A stretch of DNA of 64,000 nucleotides from Lachnospiraceae bacterium Zagget2 (GTDB taxonomy: Bacteria; Bacillota; Clostridia; Lachnospirales; Lachnospiraceae), in the NCBI GenBank assembly GCA_001941045.1, contig MSHD01000053.1, positions 20,224 to 84,223 of the forward strand, written 5' to 3'. The notes under the pieces are model-generated. The model searched no databases and was not told the origin of the DNA. It saw nothing but the letters and a program-made list of their open reading frames with translations. Shown piece after piece: positions 12,101-19,511 of the stretch. Every line of letters begins with the position of its first letter. Within the stretch, counting starts at the first letter, position 1. Both the position numbers and the translations under genes were made by a program.

Positions 12101-13032
12101 TCGGCAATGATCTCTCCTGTGGAGAGATCGACGACATCCTCCGCCAGCACCTGACCGCGAAGACGGTTCTTGAAGGATAACTTCTTATTAAACTTATAAC
12201 GGCCGACCTTCGCCAGATCGTAGCGTCTGGGATCGAAGAACATTCCCATGATCAGGCTCTCTGCACTCTCGACCGCCAGCGGCTCACCCGGGCGGATCTT
12301 CTTATAGAGTTCCAGAAGTCCCTCCTGATAGTTCTGCGAAGTGTCCTTGGTAAGAGAAGCCAGAATCTTCGGTTCCTCTCCAAAGAGTTCCAGGATCTCC
12401 GCATCCGTTCCCACGCCCATGGCGCGGATCAGGACCGTGATCGGCACTTTACGGGTTCTGTCAACGCGAACATAAAACACATCATTGGAATCTGTCTCAT
12501 ACTCCAGCCAGGCGCCGCGGTTCGGAATCACGGTGCAGGAGAACAGACGCTTGCCCGTCTTATCATGATCGATGCCATAATAGATACCGGGGGATCGTAC
12601 CAGCTGGCTGACAATCACGCGCTCCGCTCCATTGATCACAAAAGTACCTGTCTCCGTCATCAGCGGCAGGTCACCCATGAAGATCTCATGCTCATTGATC
12701 TCGTCTGTCTCTTTATTGTGAAGCCGTACCCGCACCTTCATCGGCGCAGCATAGGTCGCATCGCGCTCCTTGCACTCTTCAATCGTGTATTTCGCGCCCG
12801 CCACGTCCAGCTTGAAATCCGTAAACTCCAGGCTCAGTTTGCCACTGTAGTCCGTGATCGGAGAAATATCCGCGAAAGCCTCCCGAAGGCCCTCGTCCAA
12901 AAACCACTGGTAGGAATCTCGCTGGACTTCTATCAAATTCGGCATCTCGAGCACGTCTTTTTTCCTGGAATAGCTCATTCTGCTGTTTCTGCCGGATCTG
13001 ACAGGTACGATTCTGTTCTTTTCCATTGACAT
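9175..13032 (-). CDS. rpoB: RNA polymerase subunit beta
   Basis: Beta forms one side of the RNA polymerase cleft and the rifampicin pocket. At 1285 aa it is somewhat longer than the bacillar protein because of an acidic C-terminal tail ending [10 protein letters not shown]. The rifampicin region reads [20 protein letters not shown], without a classical resistance change at the aspartate, histidine or serine positions. The C-terminal clamp segment [20 protein letters not shown] is intact. The start could be the ATG at 13032 or 13026; AAGGGGTG precedes both. It has its own promoter at 13264-13292, and its leader contains a structured repeat. Confidence 0.99.
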   Translation of the reverse strand: MSMEKNRIVPVRSGRNSRMSYSRKKDVLEMPNLIEVQRDSYQWFLDEGLREAFADISPITDYSGKLSLEFTDFKLDVAGAKYTIEECKERDATYAAPMKVRVRLHNKETDEINEHEIFMGDLPLMTETGTFVINGAERVIVSQLVRSPGIYYGIDHDKTGKRLFSCTVIPNRGAWLEYETDSNDVFYVRVDRTRKVPITVLIRAMGVGTDAEILELFGEEPKILASLTKDTSQNYQEGLLELYKKIRPGEPLAVESAESLIMGMFFDPRRYDLAKVGRYKFNKKLSFKNRLRGQVLAEDVVDLSTGEIIAEADTKVDVKLAEALQNSAAPWVVVKGEERDIKVLSNRMVDLKSFVDCEPRELGIKEAVYYPVLEKLMEEYSDPEELKEAISQSVSELVPKHITKDDILASISYNMNLEYGIGNKDDIDHLGNRRIRAVGELLQNQYRIGLSRLERVVRERMTTQDPESISAQSLINIKPVTAAVKEFFGSSQLSQFMDQNNPLGELTHKRRLSALGPGGLSRDRAGFEVRDVHYSHYGRMCPIETPEGPNIGLINSLACYARINEYGFIEAPYRVIDKSDPKNPRVTEDVVYMTADEEDNYHVAQANEELDEEGHFMRNNVSGRYREETQSYDKTMFDFMDVSPKMVFSVATALIPFLENDDANRALMGSNMQRQAVPLMLTEEPVVGTGMEEKTAVDSGVCVVAKASGVVERSVSDEIVIRQDNGVRDVYHLTKFARSNQSNCYNQRPIVFKGDRVEQGEVIADGPSTSGGEIALGKNPLIGFMTWEGYNYEDAVLISERLVMDDVYTSIHIEEYEAEARDTKLGPEEITKDVPGVGDEALKDLDSRGIIRIGAEVRAGDILVGKVTPKGETELTAEERLLRAIFGEKAREVRDTSLKVPHGEYGVVVDAKVFTRENGDELSPGVNQAVRIYIAQKRKISVGDKMAGRHGNKGVVSRVLPVEDMPFLPNGRPLDIVLNPLGVPSRMNIGQVLEIHLSLAAKALGFNVSTPVFDGADENDIMDTLDLANDYVNLEWKEFKAKHEKELLPEVLDYLYENRDHRKVWKGVPISRDGKVRLRDGRTGEFFDAPVTIGHMHYLKLHHLVDDKIHARSTGPYSLVTQQPLGGKAQFGGQRFGEMEVWALEAYGAAYTLQEILTVKSDDVIGRVKTYEAIIKGENIPEPGIPESFKVLLKELQALGLDVRVLRDNQEVELVENSDYGDVDIRSILENDSRRFNREDESFGEHGFTKQQFEGDELVNVEQEEAEEFTADGAADLDEGSDYDE

Positions 13033-13053
13033 TTCACCCCTTATATTTGATTA

Positions 13054-13250
13054 GTTCGCAAATGGCTACGATTCAGAACCGCAGGCCGCAGACCGCCTGC
13101 TTCGCAGGCTATATGCCACCTGCGGCGTCATATGTCTGCGGCTGTATGGGCGTTCCGCCCATCACAAAATGAAAATACAGCCTTGTGCAGATAAATCTGC
13201 ACCGTCTGCCTTTTCATTTTGCTGCTGTTCTGAATTGTTGGTTCGCAAAT
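13054..13250. repeat. Structured dispersed repeat, copy B, with flanking 10-bp direct repeats
   Basis: This is the complete copy of the repeat truncated at 1-122. Stems seen: ATTCAGAAC (13071-13079) with GTTCTGAAT (13227-13235), extended by GCAG/CTGC; GCCGCAGAC (13085-13093) with GTCTGCGGC (13134-13142) enclosing GCCTGC/GCAGGC; ATGGGC/GCCCAT (13146-13162); CAAAATGAAAA (13165-13175) with TTTTCATTTTG (13211-13221) enclosing TGCAGA/TCTGCA (13186-13201). GTTCGCAAAT flanks it on both sides (13054-13063, 13241-13250), which looks like a target duplication. It lies in the predicted 5' leader of rpoB. Confidence 0.75.
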
Positions 13251-13263
13251 AAGTGCATCGTCC

Positions 13264-13292
13264 ATGGTAGCACAAATTTCTTTTTATGTCAA
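13264..13292 (-). promoter_or_regulatory. rpoB promoter
   Basis: On the minus strand TTGACA (13287-13292), 17 bp, TACCAT (13264-13269), preceded by TGC as an extended -10. It lies just after the rplL terminator, so rpoB-rpoC can be transcribed apart from rplJ-rplL. The predicted leader is about 225 nt and contains repeat copy B. Confidence 0.75.
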
Positions 13293-13304
13293 ATTTTTTT
13301 CGCG

Positions 13305-13342
13305 CAAAAAAGAGGACGCCGCCCATGCGGAATCCTCTTTTT
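13305..13342 (-). terminator. Terminator or attenuator after rplL
   Basis: On the minus strand AAAAGAGGA and TCCTCTTTT pair around a GC-rich loop, followed by a T run. It lies 13 nt past the rplL stop. In many bacteria an attenuator between rplL and rpoB sets the high L7/L12-to-RNAP ratio; this hairpin together with the separate rpoB promoter fits that logic. Confidence 0.75.
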
Positions 13343-13354
13343 CATACATACGAA

Positions 13355-13729
13355 TTATTTCAGGGTGACCTTCGCTCCCTCAGCCTCCAGCTTCGTCTTC
13401 AGCTCCTCAGCCTCAGCCTTGGACACGCCTTCCTTCACCATCTTCGGAGCCTCGTCGACAACCGCCTTCGCCTCCTTCAGGCCCAGACCGGTAGCCTCAC
13501 GGACAACCTTGATAACCTTAACCTTGTTCGGGCCGATCTCGGTCAGCTCAACATCAAACTCATCCTTCTCCTCCGCAGCCGGAGCATCTCCCCCAGCAGC
13601 CGCAACAACAACACCCGCCGCCGCGGATACGCCGAACTCTTCCTCGCAGGCCTTTACCAGCTCGTTCAGCTCAAGAACTGTCAGTTCCTTAATCGCATCA
13701 ATAAATTCTGCAGTAGTCAGTTTTGCCAT
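13355..13729 (-). CDS. rplL: Ribosomal protein L7/L12
   Basis: L7/L12 is the multi-copy stalk protein that recruits translation factors. The 124-aa length is normal. The N-terminal dimerisation helix ([20 protein letters not shown]), the Ala/Gly-rich hinge around residues 36-52, and the C-terminal factor-binding domain containing [19 protein letters not shown] are all seen. It is translated from the rplJ-rplL transcript, 56 nt after rplJ, and followed by a hairpin terminator. Nothing unusual. Confidence 0.99.
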   Translation of the reverse strand: MAKLTTAEFIDAIKELTVLELNELVKACEEEFGVSAAAGVVVAAAGGDAPAAEEKDEFDVELTEIGPNKVKVIKVVREATGLGLKEAKAVVDEAPKMVKEGVSKAEAEELKTKLEAEGAKVTLK

Positions 13730-13785
13730 TTTTCTTTACCTCCAAATGTATGATTTCTGAATCCAATAAATAAGTTTCCTGATAA

Positions 13786-14274
13786 TTACGCTTCTTTGCT
13801 CTCGGCGATCTGATTAAGCACACGCGCGAAATTCGCAATCGGGCTCTGCATGCTGCCGAACAGTCTTCCAAAAAGCACTTCCCTGGACGGAATATTTGCA
13901 ATCGCTTCCATCTGCTTCGCATCGTAATACTTGCCCTCGACAACACCCGCCTTGATCTCAAGCTGCGGTGCGGTCTTCGCAAAGTTCGCGATAATCCTGG
14001 CCGGAGCGGTCGCGTCCGTCTTTGAGATCGCGACGGCGGACGGTCCTTCCAGATGTTTGGAAAGCGGCTCAAATTCCGTATCCTTGATCGCGAAATTCAG
14101 CATGGTGTTCTTGTAAACCTTGTAGATGATGCCTTCTGCTCTCATCTGCTTGCGAAGCTGCGTGTCCTGCTCCACGGTCAGACCGCAGTGATCGACCAGC
14201 ACCACGCCGTCAGCGCCTTCCAGATTCGCGGCAATCTCATCTACAATCGGCTTCTTCTGTTCCACTTTTGCCAT
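13786..14274 (-). CDS. rplJ: Ribosomal protein L10
   Basis: L10 anchors the L7/L12 dimers to the 50S subunit. The 162-aa protein has the family N-terminus with VVLVDHCGLTVEQDTQLRKQ and the GPSAVAI segment. It lies 181 nt upstream of the leader start and directly upstream of rplL. The L10 leader at 14315-14440 indicates feedback by the L10-L7/L12 complex, a known regulatory mode in Firmicutes. Confidence 0.99.
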   Translation of the reverse strand: MAKVEQKKPIVDEIAANLEGADGVVLVDHCGLTVEQDTQLRKQMRAEGIIYKVYKNTMLNFAIKDTEFEPLSKHLEGPSAVAISKTDATAPARIIANFAKTAPQLEIKAGVVEGKYYDAKQMEAIANIPSREVLFGRLFGSMQSPIANFARVLNQIAESKEA

Positions 14275-14314
14275 GAATGGTTTCCTCCTTCTAAGATTTT
14301 TATAAAGAGACTAC

Positions 14315-14440
14315 CAAAAAAATCCCTCCGGATCCTGGGACACGGAGGGATGTCATCATTCTCAAACGAATGCATTCCTCGGCAGGCGTATACTGCTTAC
14401 GCTCAAAAGAGCACCTGCTGTCTTCGGTCAGTCATCTTCA
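14315..14440 (-). promoter_or_regulatory. Ribosomal protein L10 leader
   Basis: The minus strand carries the hallmarks of the L10 leader: a CCGAAGACAGCAGGTGC segment pairing across to GCCTGCCGAGG, the kink-turn-like region and a downstream intrinsic terminator (ATCCCTCCG with CGGAGGGAT, then seven Ts, 14316-14350). The family represses rplJ-rplL transcription or translation when L10-L7/L12 complex accumulates. Assignment is by recognised sequence and position; a covariance search would settle it. Confidence 0.9.
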
Positions 14441-14448
14441 ACGGTATT

Positions 14449-14478
14449 AAAATAGCACAGGCAATACACGCCTGTCAA
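14449..14478 (-). promoter_or_regulatory. rplJ-rplL promoter
   Basis: On the minus strand TTGACA (14473-14478), 18 bp, TATTTT (14449-14454) with TGC just upstream of the -10. The -35 lies immediately past the rplA stop codon. It gives the L10 leader its own start site, independent of the rplK-rplA transcript. Confidence 0.7.
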
Positions 14479-14485
14479 GCCTGAC

Positions 14486-15175
14486 TTACATCAGCTTGAT
14501 CGGATTGATCTTCACACCCGGTCCCATGGTCGGAGCGATGACCACGCTCTTCAGGAACTGGCCCTTCACGGCCGACGGACGTGCCTTGTTGATCGCATCG
14601 ATCAGCGTCTGGAAGTTCTCGGAAAGCTGCTCTTCGGTGAAGGAAGCCTTTCCGACCGGCACATGGATGATATTCGTCTTGTCCAGTCTGTACTCGATCT
14701 TACCTGCTTTGATCTCCTTGACCGCCTTCGCCACATCCATCGTAACGGTACCGGCCTTCGGGTTCGGCATCAGGCCCTTCGGTCCAAGCAGACGGCCCAG
14801 ACGTCCAACCACGCCCATCATATCCGGCGTTGCGACGACTACGTCGAAATCGAACCAGCCGCCCTGGATCTTCTGTACGAGCTCTTCTGCTCCGACGAAC
14901 TCGGCGCCCGCAGCCTCGGCCTCCTCAGCCTTCGCGCTCTTCGCAAATACGAGCACACGTACCTGCTTGCCCGTTCCGTGCGGCAGAACAACCGCGCCGC
15001 GGATCTGCTGATCTGCATGACGTCCATCGCAGCCTGTACGGATATGAGCCTCGATGGTCTCGTCAAACTTCGCGGTCGAGAGCTTTTTCACGATCGCGAT
15101 CGCCTCGTCCTTATCATAAAGGTTCTGCTTATCATAAGATTTTACTGCTTCGGCATATTTCTTACCATGTTTCAT
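14486..15175 (-). CDS. rplA: Ribosomal protein L1
   Basis: L1 forms the mobile stalk near the E site and represses its own operon by binding mRNA. The 229-aa length is typical. It contains the L1 family segments [40 protein letters not shown] and [14 protein letters not shown]. It follows rplK by 68 nt. The gap carries a 23S-like L1-binding hairpin at 15192-15219, consistent with feedback. Confidence 0.99.
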   Translation of the reverse strand: MKHGKKYAEAVKSYDKQNLYDKDEAIAIVKKLSTAKFDETIEAHIRTGCDGRHADQQIRGAVVLPHGTGKQVRVLVFAKSAKAEEAEAAGAEFVGAEELVQKIQGGWFDFDVVVATPDMMGVVGRLGRLLGPKGLMPNPKAGTVTMDVAKAVKEIKAGKIEYRLDKTNIIHVPVGKASFTEEQLSENFQTLIDAINKARPSAVKGQFLKSVVIAPTMGPGVKINPIKLM

Positions 15176-15191
15176 AATATTTAACCTCCTG

Positions 15192-15219
15192 GTGGTAATT
15201 GCGGGTTTCTCCCTCCCAC
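15192..15219 (-). promoter_or_regulatory. Putative L1-binding site before rplA
   Basis: The minus strand reads GTGGGAGGG, a short loop with ACCC, then AATTACCAC. This resembles the helix in 23S rRNA bound by L1 (GUGGGAGG pairing with AUACCAC). It ends five bases before the AGGAGGT Shine-Dalgarno of rplA, so bound L1 would block initiation. Confidence 0.7.
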
Positions 15220-15243
15220 ATCTTTCTTACAGCAACAGTTTCT

Positions 15244-15672
15244 TTAGTCGTCTACGACGGTAATACCCATGCTTCTCGCGGTTCCCGCGATCATGCTGGT
15301 GGCTGCCTCAATGCTGCCTGCATTCAGATCCGGCATCTTCTGTTCAGCGATCTTCTGAACCTCGGATCTCTTGATCGTCGCGACCTTGTCCTTGTTCGGC
15401 GTACCGGACGCGCTCTTGAGTCCGCATGCCTTTTTCAGCAAAACTGCTGCCGGCGGAGTCTTGGTAATGAAGCTGAAGCTTCTGTCGGCATACACGGTAA
15501 TCACTACCGGAATGATGGTGTCGCCCTGGTCAGCCGTCCTCGCGTTGAATTCCTTCGTGAACTGCACGATGTTCACGCCGTGCTGGCCGAGCGCCGGTCC
15601 TACCGGGGGAGCCGGTGTTGCTTTCCCTGCAGGAATCTGTAATTTGATGTAACCTGTAACTTTCTTTGCCAT
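15244..15672 (-). CDS. rplK: Ribosomal protein L11
   Basis: L11 sits in the GTPase-associated centre and is needed for stringent-response activation and thiostrepton binding. The 142-aa protein has the N-terminal proline-rich helix [20 protein letters not shown] and the RNA-binding C-terminal domain ending GITVVDD. It stands between nusG and rplA, the universal order. A second L1-like hairpin lies just upstream. Confidence 0.99.
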   Translation of the reverse strand: MAKKVTGYIKLQIPAGKATPAPPVGPALGQHGVNIVQFTKEFNARTADQGDTIIPVVITVYADRSFSFITKTPPAAVLLKKACGLKSASGTPNKDKVATIKRSEVQKIAEQKMPDLNAGSIEAATSMIAGTARSMGITVVDD

Positions 15673-15690
15673 CTTTGGGCACCTCCTATT

Positions 15691-15726
15691 GTGGTAATGT
15701 CGGGTTCAGGTAAATTCCCCTCCCAC
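15691..15726 (-). promoter_or_regulatory. Putative L1-binding site before rplK
   Basis: The minus strand reads GTGGGAGGG, about ten bases, ACCCGACATTACCAC, then GGAGGT shortly after. The ends GTGG/CCAC and GGG/CCC pair. It matches the site before rplA and the L1 helix of 23S rRNA in the same positions. Confidence 0.7.
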
Positions 15727-15765
15727 GATCCGCACGATAAAAATATATATCCTGCGAACCATTGC

Positions 15766-16284
15766 TTACTGCATCTTTCTTATTTCCATGAAACTGATCT
15801 CTACCGGAGTCTCACGGCCAAACAGATCGACGTTGATCGTCACGCTCTGCTTGTTCTCATTGATCGAACGGATCTTGCCGATCGTATCCTTCCAGACGCC
15901 GGCAATGACGACAACCGTGTCGCCTTCTGCGAAATCAAACCGGATCGCGTCTGAATGAACGCCGAGCGGTCTCATCTCCTCATCGCTCAGCGGAACGGGC
16001 TTGGATCCCGGTCCGACAAAGCCGGTCACGCCTCTGGTGTTGCGCACAACATACCAGGTGTCGTCGTTCATGATCATATTAATCAGGACATAGCCCGGAA
16101 ACATCTTCTTGGAGACCTGACGGCTCGCGCCGTCCTTCAGCTCGACTACATCCTGCATGGGAACTCTCACCTCGAGGATCTGCTCCTCCAGGTGCCTGTT
16201 CTCAATCGCCTTTTCGATATTCGCCTTTACCTTATTCTCATACCCGGAATAGGTATGTACTACATACCAGCTTGCCTCTGCCAT
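15766..16284 (-). CDS. nusG: Transcription termination/antitermination factor NusG
   Basis: NusG binds the RNA polymerase clamp and couples transcription with translation or pausing. The 172-aa protein has the NGN domain (WYVVHTYSGYENKV...MFPGYVLINM) and a C-terminal KOW domain (FAEGDTVVVIAGVWKDTIGK). It lies 20 nt after secE and is followed by rplK, the classical order. It is not a specialised paralogue such as LoaP, judging by operon context. Confidence 0.99.
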   Translation of the reverse strand: MAEASWYVVHTYSGYENKVKANIEKAIENRHLEEQILEVRVPMQDVVELKDGASRQVSKKMFPGYVLINMIMNDDTWYVVRNTRGVTGFVGPGSKPVPLSDEEMRPLGVHSDAIRFDFAEGDTVVVIAGVWKDTIGKIRSINENKQSVTINVDLFGRETPVEISFMEIRKMQ

Positions 16285-16304
16285 ACCGTCACTCTTCCTC
16301 TGCT

Positions 16305-16514
16305 CTACAATGTCAGGATCCAGTCAATCCCGTAGGACAGAATGATATCCAGCACCTTGATAATGAGAGCCAGTACAACAGAAACACTCACGACTGCAAT
16401 TGTCTGCTTCGTGAGATCATTTCTGGTCGGCCAGACGATCTTTTTGAATTCGGCTTTCATGCCCTTGAACCAGCTTTGCTTCCGGTCCTTATCGGCACTC
16501 TTTGTTTCTCCCAT
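16305..16514 (-). CDS. secE: Preprotein translocase subunit SecE
   Basis: SecE is the small essential clamp subunit of the SecYEG channel. The 69-aa single-membrane-span form is typical of Gram-positives. The amphipathic KQSWFKGMKAEFKKIVWPTR segment precedes one hydrophobic helix (about residues 40-62). It lies between rpmG and nusG. Confidence 0.98.
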   Translation of the reverse strand: MGETKSADKDRKQSWFKGMKAEFKKIVWPTRNDLTKQTIAVVSVSVVLALIIKVLDIILSYGIDWILTL

Positions 16515-16544
16515 ATCGTCGCTTCCTTTTACCCTGTGGCGGAG

Positions 16545-16694
16545 TTACTTCGTTTCCTTATGAAGTGTGTGTTTCTTGCAGAAACGGCAGTATTTCTTCG
16601 TCTCCATCCTGTCCGGGTGATTTCTCTTTTCCTTTGTCATGTTGTAATTGCGCTGCTTGCAATCCGTACATGCCAGTGTAATTCTTACACGCAC
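16545..16694 (-). CDS. rpmG: Ribosomal protein L33
   Basis: A 49-aa small 50S protein starting with GTG ([12 protein letters not shown] by initiation). AGGTGG precedes the GTG by about six bases. Two zinc knuckles, CTDC and CRFC, mark the zinc-containing L33 form, which depends on zinc supply. It is the first gene of the secE-nusG operon, 30 nt upstream of secE. Confidence 0.97.
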   Translation of the reverse strand: MRVRITLACTDCKQRNYNMTKEKRNHPDRMETKKYCRFCKKHTLHKETK

Positions 16695-16771
16695 AACCTT
16701 CCACCTCGCTTTTGTCTTTCTACACCTTTTTTAAAGTCAAAAAAAAAGCGCTTGACTTCACTCGCTTGTTT

Positions 16772-16801
16772 ACTATAGCACAGATATATATACGAAGTCA
16801 A
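16772..16801 (-). promoter_or_regulatory. Promoter of rpmG-secE-nusG-rplK-rplA
   Basis: On the minus strand TTGACT (16796-16801), 18 bp, TATAGT (16772-16777) with TGC before the -10. The start lies about 75 nt upstream of rpmG. Confidence 0.75.
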
Positions 16802-16963
16802 GGGCTTTTTTCAGCAGTTTTTCGGGGCCATTGCCGCTGTCAGCAGCGCGTACACATAAAGCGCGCCCCGCCGCCCCTGCTCTTCTCTGCGCCGAAAACA
16901 GCATAACACGTTTCGTCCTGTATTGCACTATTTGATAATTTTTCTCAGTACAGACTGTTGGAA
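16802..16963. other. Divergent intergenic spacer
   Basis: GC-rich sequence between the leftward rpmG promoter and the rightward promoter of the P-type ATPase genes. I see no gene, convincing hairpin or known riboswitch here. Metal-responsive operator sites could be hidden but none is recognisable. Confidence 0.4.
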
Positions 16964-16993
16964 TTGACTAACCGCCCGCGCAAAACGTATGAT
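16964..16993 (+). promoter_or_regulatory. Promoter for the small membrane protein and P-type ATPase genes
   Basis: TTGACT (16964-16969), 18 bp, TATGAT (16988-16993). The predicted transcript begins about 25 nt before the ATG at 17025, whose GAGGAGGT lies in that short leader. Confidence 0.6.
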
Positions 16994-17024
16994 AATCCTA
17001 TTACAAACGAGGAGGTACATATCG

Positions 17025-17291
17025 ATGTTAAATTTTAACTGGGAAAAAATAGGGCTTTTCGTGGGCGGCGTCCTGTTCGGAACCGCCGGTATCCAGATTC
17101 TTTCCAGCAAGGATGCGCGGAAGGTCTATACGAACTGCACCGCCGCGACGCTGCGCGCAAAGGAGTGTGTCATGAAGACGGTAACCACAGTGCAGGAAAA
17201 CGCGGAGGACATTCTGGCAGAGGCAAAGCAGATCAACGAAGAAAGAGAGGCCGAGGAAACTGCCTGCGTGCAGGAAGCAACTGAGGAATAA
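17025..17291 (+). CDS. Small membrane-anchored protein (DUF6110-like)
   Basis: An 88-aa protein starting MLNFNWEKIGLFVGG; GAGGAGGT eight bases upstream favours this ATG over the upstream one in frame. A Gly-rich hydrophobic segment (residues about 7-22) could span or dip into the membrane. After that come SSKDARKVYTNCTA and an acidic, probably helical tail. It resembles the DUF6110 proteins of gut Clostridia. It ends 3 nt before the P-type ATPase start, so the two are probably made together; I infer an accessory role with that pump. No biochemical role is known to me. Confidence 0.7.
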   Translation: MLNFNWEKIGLFVGGVLFGTAGIQILSSKDARKVYTNCTAATLRAKECVMKTVTTVQENAEDILAEAKQINEEREAEETACVQEATEE

Positions 17292-17294
17292 GTC

Positions 17295-19394
17295 TTGAAA
17301 TTCATTATCAAACACGACATCAGGGGGCGTCTGCGCATCCATATGGTTCAGCCGCGCATGAGCTGTGAGGAGGCGGACACCCTGCTTTATTATCTCAGCA
17401 ATCTGCCGGATGTGCGCGAAGCAAAGGTATATGAACGGACCGCAGACGCGGTGATTCTCTATGACGCCGACCGGGAGACGCTTCTCGCCGCTCTTCGGAG
17501 CTTCCGCTACGAAAGCACAAATGTCCCGCAGGATGTTCTTGACCACTCGGGCCGCAGCCTGAACCGATGCTATCAGGAAAAGCTGGTTCAGAAGGTCGCG
17601 CTTCGCTGTGTCGGAAGAGTATTCGTTCCGTTCTCCGTGCGCGCCGCCTATACCGCATTCAAGTCCCTGCGTTACCTTTGGGCCGGGCTGCGTTCTCTGG
17701 TCAGGGGAAGGCTGGACGTCTCCGTGCTCGACGCCGCAGCGATCGGTGTCTCTGTCCTGCGGGCTGACTACAGCACGGCGAGCTCCGTCATGTTTCTGCT
17801 CGGTATCGGCGACATTCTGGAGGAATGGACACATAAAAAATCGGTCGGCGATCTCGCGCGCAGCATGTCCCTGAATGTCAGCCGGGTATGGCTGAAGCGG
17901 GACGGGCAGGAAATTCTGGTTCCTGCGCAGCAGATCTGCCCCGGCGACCTCGTCGTCATCCGCACGGGAAATGTCATTCCCTTCGACGGGATCGTGGCTG
18001 AAGGAGAGGCCGAGGTCAATCAGTCATCGCTGACCGGCGAAGCCGTAAGCGTCCACAAGACGCCCGGCAGCTATGTCTACGCCGGTACAGTTGTGGAGGA
18101 TGGTGAGCTGTGCATCGAGGTGAAAGCTGCCTCCGGCTCCACGCGCTACGCCAAGATCGTCTCCATGATCGAGGACTCAGAGCGGCTGAAGTCCAGCACG
18201 GAGAGTCAGGCGGAATCTCTGGCGGACCGGCTGGTTCCTTACACGCTGGCCGGCACGGGTCTCGTCTATCTGCTGACCCGGAATACGACAAGGGCGCTGT
18301 CGGTGCTCATGGTCGACTTTTCCTGCGCGCTGAAGCTGGCGATGCCAATCTCGGTGCTGTCCGCCATCCGCGAGGCGCATTCCCACAGCATCACCGTCAA
18401 GGGCGGAAAGTTCCTGGCGGCGGTCGCAGCCGCGGATACAATCGTATTCGACAAGACCGGCACGCTCACAAAGGCGCAGCCGACGGTGAAGGACATCGTC
18501 GTCATGGGCGAATATACGAAGGAAGAGGCGCTGCGGGTCGCTGCCTGTCTGGAGGAGCATTTCCCGCACTCGATGGCGAAGGCCGTCGTGCAGGCTGCGA
18601 AGGAGCGGGGACTGGACCACGAGGAAATGCACTCAAAGGTCAATTACATCGTAGCGCATGGGATTTCCTCTTACATAGACGGACATAAGGTCGTCATCGG
18701 CAGTCACCATTTTGTCTTCGAGGATGAGGCGTGCGTGGTTCCGCCGGAGTACATGGAACGCTATCTTGCGATCCCGGAGGAGTACTCTCACCTGTACATG
18801 GCAGTCGACAGCCTTCTTGCCGCGGTCATCTGCATTGAGGACCCGCTGCGCGAGGAAGCGCCGGACGCTATCCGCGCACTGCGAAATGCCGGTGTTCAGA
18901 AGGTTATCCTGATGACCGGGGACAGTGAACGGCACGCGGCTGCGGTCGCGCGGCACATCGGCGCGGACGAGTATTTCTCGGAGGTGCTGCCAGAGGACAA
19001 AGCCCGCTACATTGAGGAGCAGAAGGCGCTCGGACGCACGGTCATCATGGTCGGCGACGGCATCAATGATTCCCCCGCGCTGTCGGCCTCGGACGCCGGA
19101 ATCGCGATCAGCGACGGCGCAGAGATCGCCCGCGAGATCGCGGACATCACCGTGGCAGCCGATGATCTGTACGCGCTCGTCACGCTGAAAAATATGAGCA
19201 CTCAGCTCATGAAGCGGATCCGGCAGAATTACCGGATCATTGTCGGCTTCAACACCGGTCTGATCGCACTGGGCGTCGCCGGTATCCTGCAGCCGACCGT
19301 CTCCGCGCTTCTGCACAATACATCCACGCTGGCGATCAGCCTGCGGAATATGAAAAATCTGCTCCCGGAAGAGGAATCGCGGGCAGACAGATAA
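17295..19394 (+). CDS. P1B-type heavy-metal ATPase with an FSC metal-site motif
   Basis: A 699-aa metal-translocating P-type ATPase starting at TTG. Core motifs: TGEA at 248-251 (actuator), DKTGTLT at 386-392 (phosphorylated Asp386), MTGD at 540-543, GDGIND at 587-592. The HP-type loop reads HFPHSMAKAV. There is no CxxC in the N-terminal domain. The membrane metal-selectivity motif, normally CPC, SPC or TPC, reads FSC (342-344, in MVDFSCALKLAMP), so the usual proline is missing. It probably exports a divalent metal such as Mn, Fe, Co or Zn; the ion cannot be deduced. The start overlaps the Shine-Dalgarno region of the preceding gene, so it is likely translationally coupled. Confidence 0.9.
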   Translation: MKFIIKHDIRGRLRIHMVQPRMSCEEADTLLYYLSNLPDVREAKVYERTADAVILYDADRETLLAALRSFRYESTNVPQDVLDHSGRSLNRCYQEKLVQKVALRCVGRVFVPFSVRAAYTAFKSLRYLWAGLRSLVRGRLDVSVLDAAAIGVSVLRADYSTASSVMFLLGIGDILEEWTHKKSVGDLARSMSLNVSRVWLKRDGQEILVPAQQICPGDLVVIRTGNVIPFDGIVAEGEAEVNQSSLTGEAVSVHKTPGSYVYAGTVVEDGELCIEVKAASGSTRYAKIVSMIEDSERLKSSTESQAESLADRLVPYTLAGTGLVYLLTRNTTRALSVLMVDFSCALKLAMPISVLSAIREAHSHSITVKGGKFLAAVAAADTIVFDKTGTLTKAQPTVKDIVVMGEYTKEEALRVAACLEEHFPHSMAKAVVQAAKERGLDHEEMHSKVNYIVAHGISSYIDGHKVVIGSHHFVFEDEACVVPPEYMERYLAIPEEYSHLYMAVDSLLAAVICIEDPLREEAPDAIRALRNAGVQKVILMTGDSERHAAAVARHIGADEYFSEVLPEDKARYIEEQKALGRTVIMVGDGINDSPALSASDAGIAISDGAEIAREIADITVAADDLYALVTLKNMSTQLMKRIRQNYRIIVGFNTGLIALGVAGILQPTVSALLHNTSTLAISLRNMKNLLPEEESRADR

Positions 19395-19395
19395 C

Positions 19396-19425
19396 TTTAC
19401 TTTTATACGGCTTCTGTGTTATAGT
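19396..19425 (+). promoter_or_regulatory. Promoter before the metallophosphoesterase gene
   Basis: TTTACT (19396-19401), 18 bp, TATAGT (19420-19425) with TGT directly upstream as an extended -10. The start would be near 19432, before the hairpin at 19444-19484. Confidence 0.55.
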
Positions 19426-19443
19426 ACACACAAGCGACAGTTC

Positions 19444-19484
19444 GGACAGGTCTGCGCGCACTGCGTGGATCTGTCCTTGTTTTT
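19444..19484 (+). terminator. Terminator or attenuator between promoter and metallophosphoesterase gene
   Basis: GGACAG (19444-19449) pairs with CTGTCC (19471-19476) around a GC-rich loop, then TTGTTTTT. It may simply end the ATPase transcript, but it also lies downstream of the promoter at 19396, so it would act on the leader of the next gene. Confidence 0.6.
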
Positions 19485-19511
19485 GGAGACGCTGTATTAT
19501 CAATCACGGAG

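Noticed and set aside
17028-17834. 268-aa minus-strand frame opposite the small membrane protein and ATPase
   Set aside because: Both plus-strand genes are well supported by motifs and a shared promoter; the minus frame has no start signal or domain.
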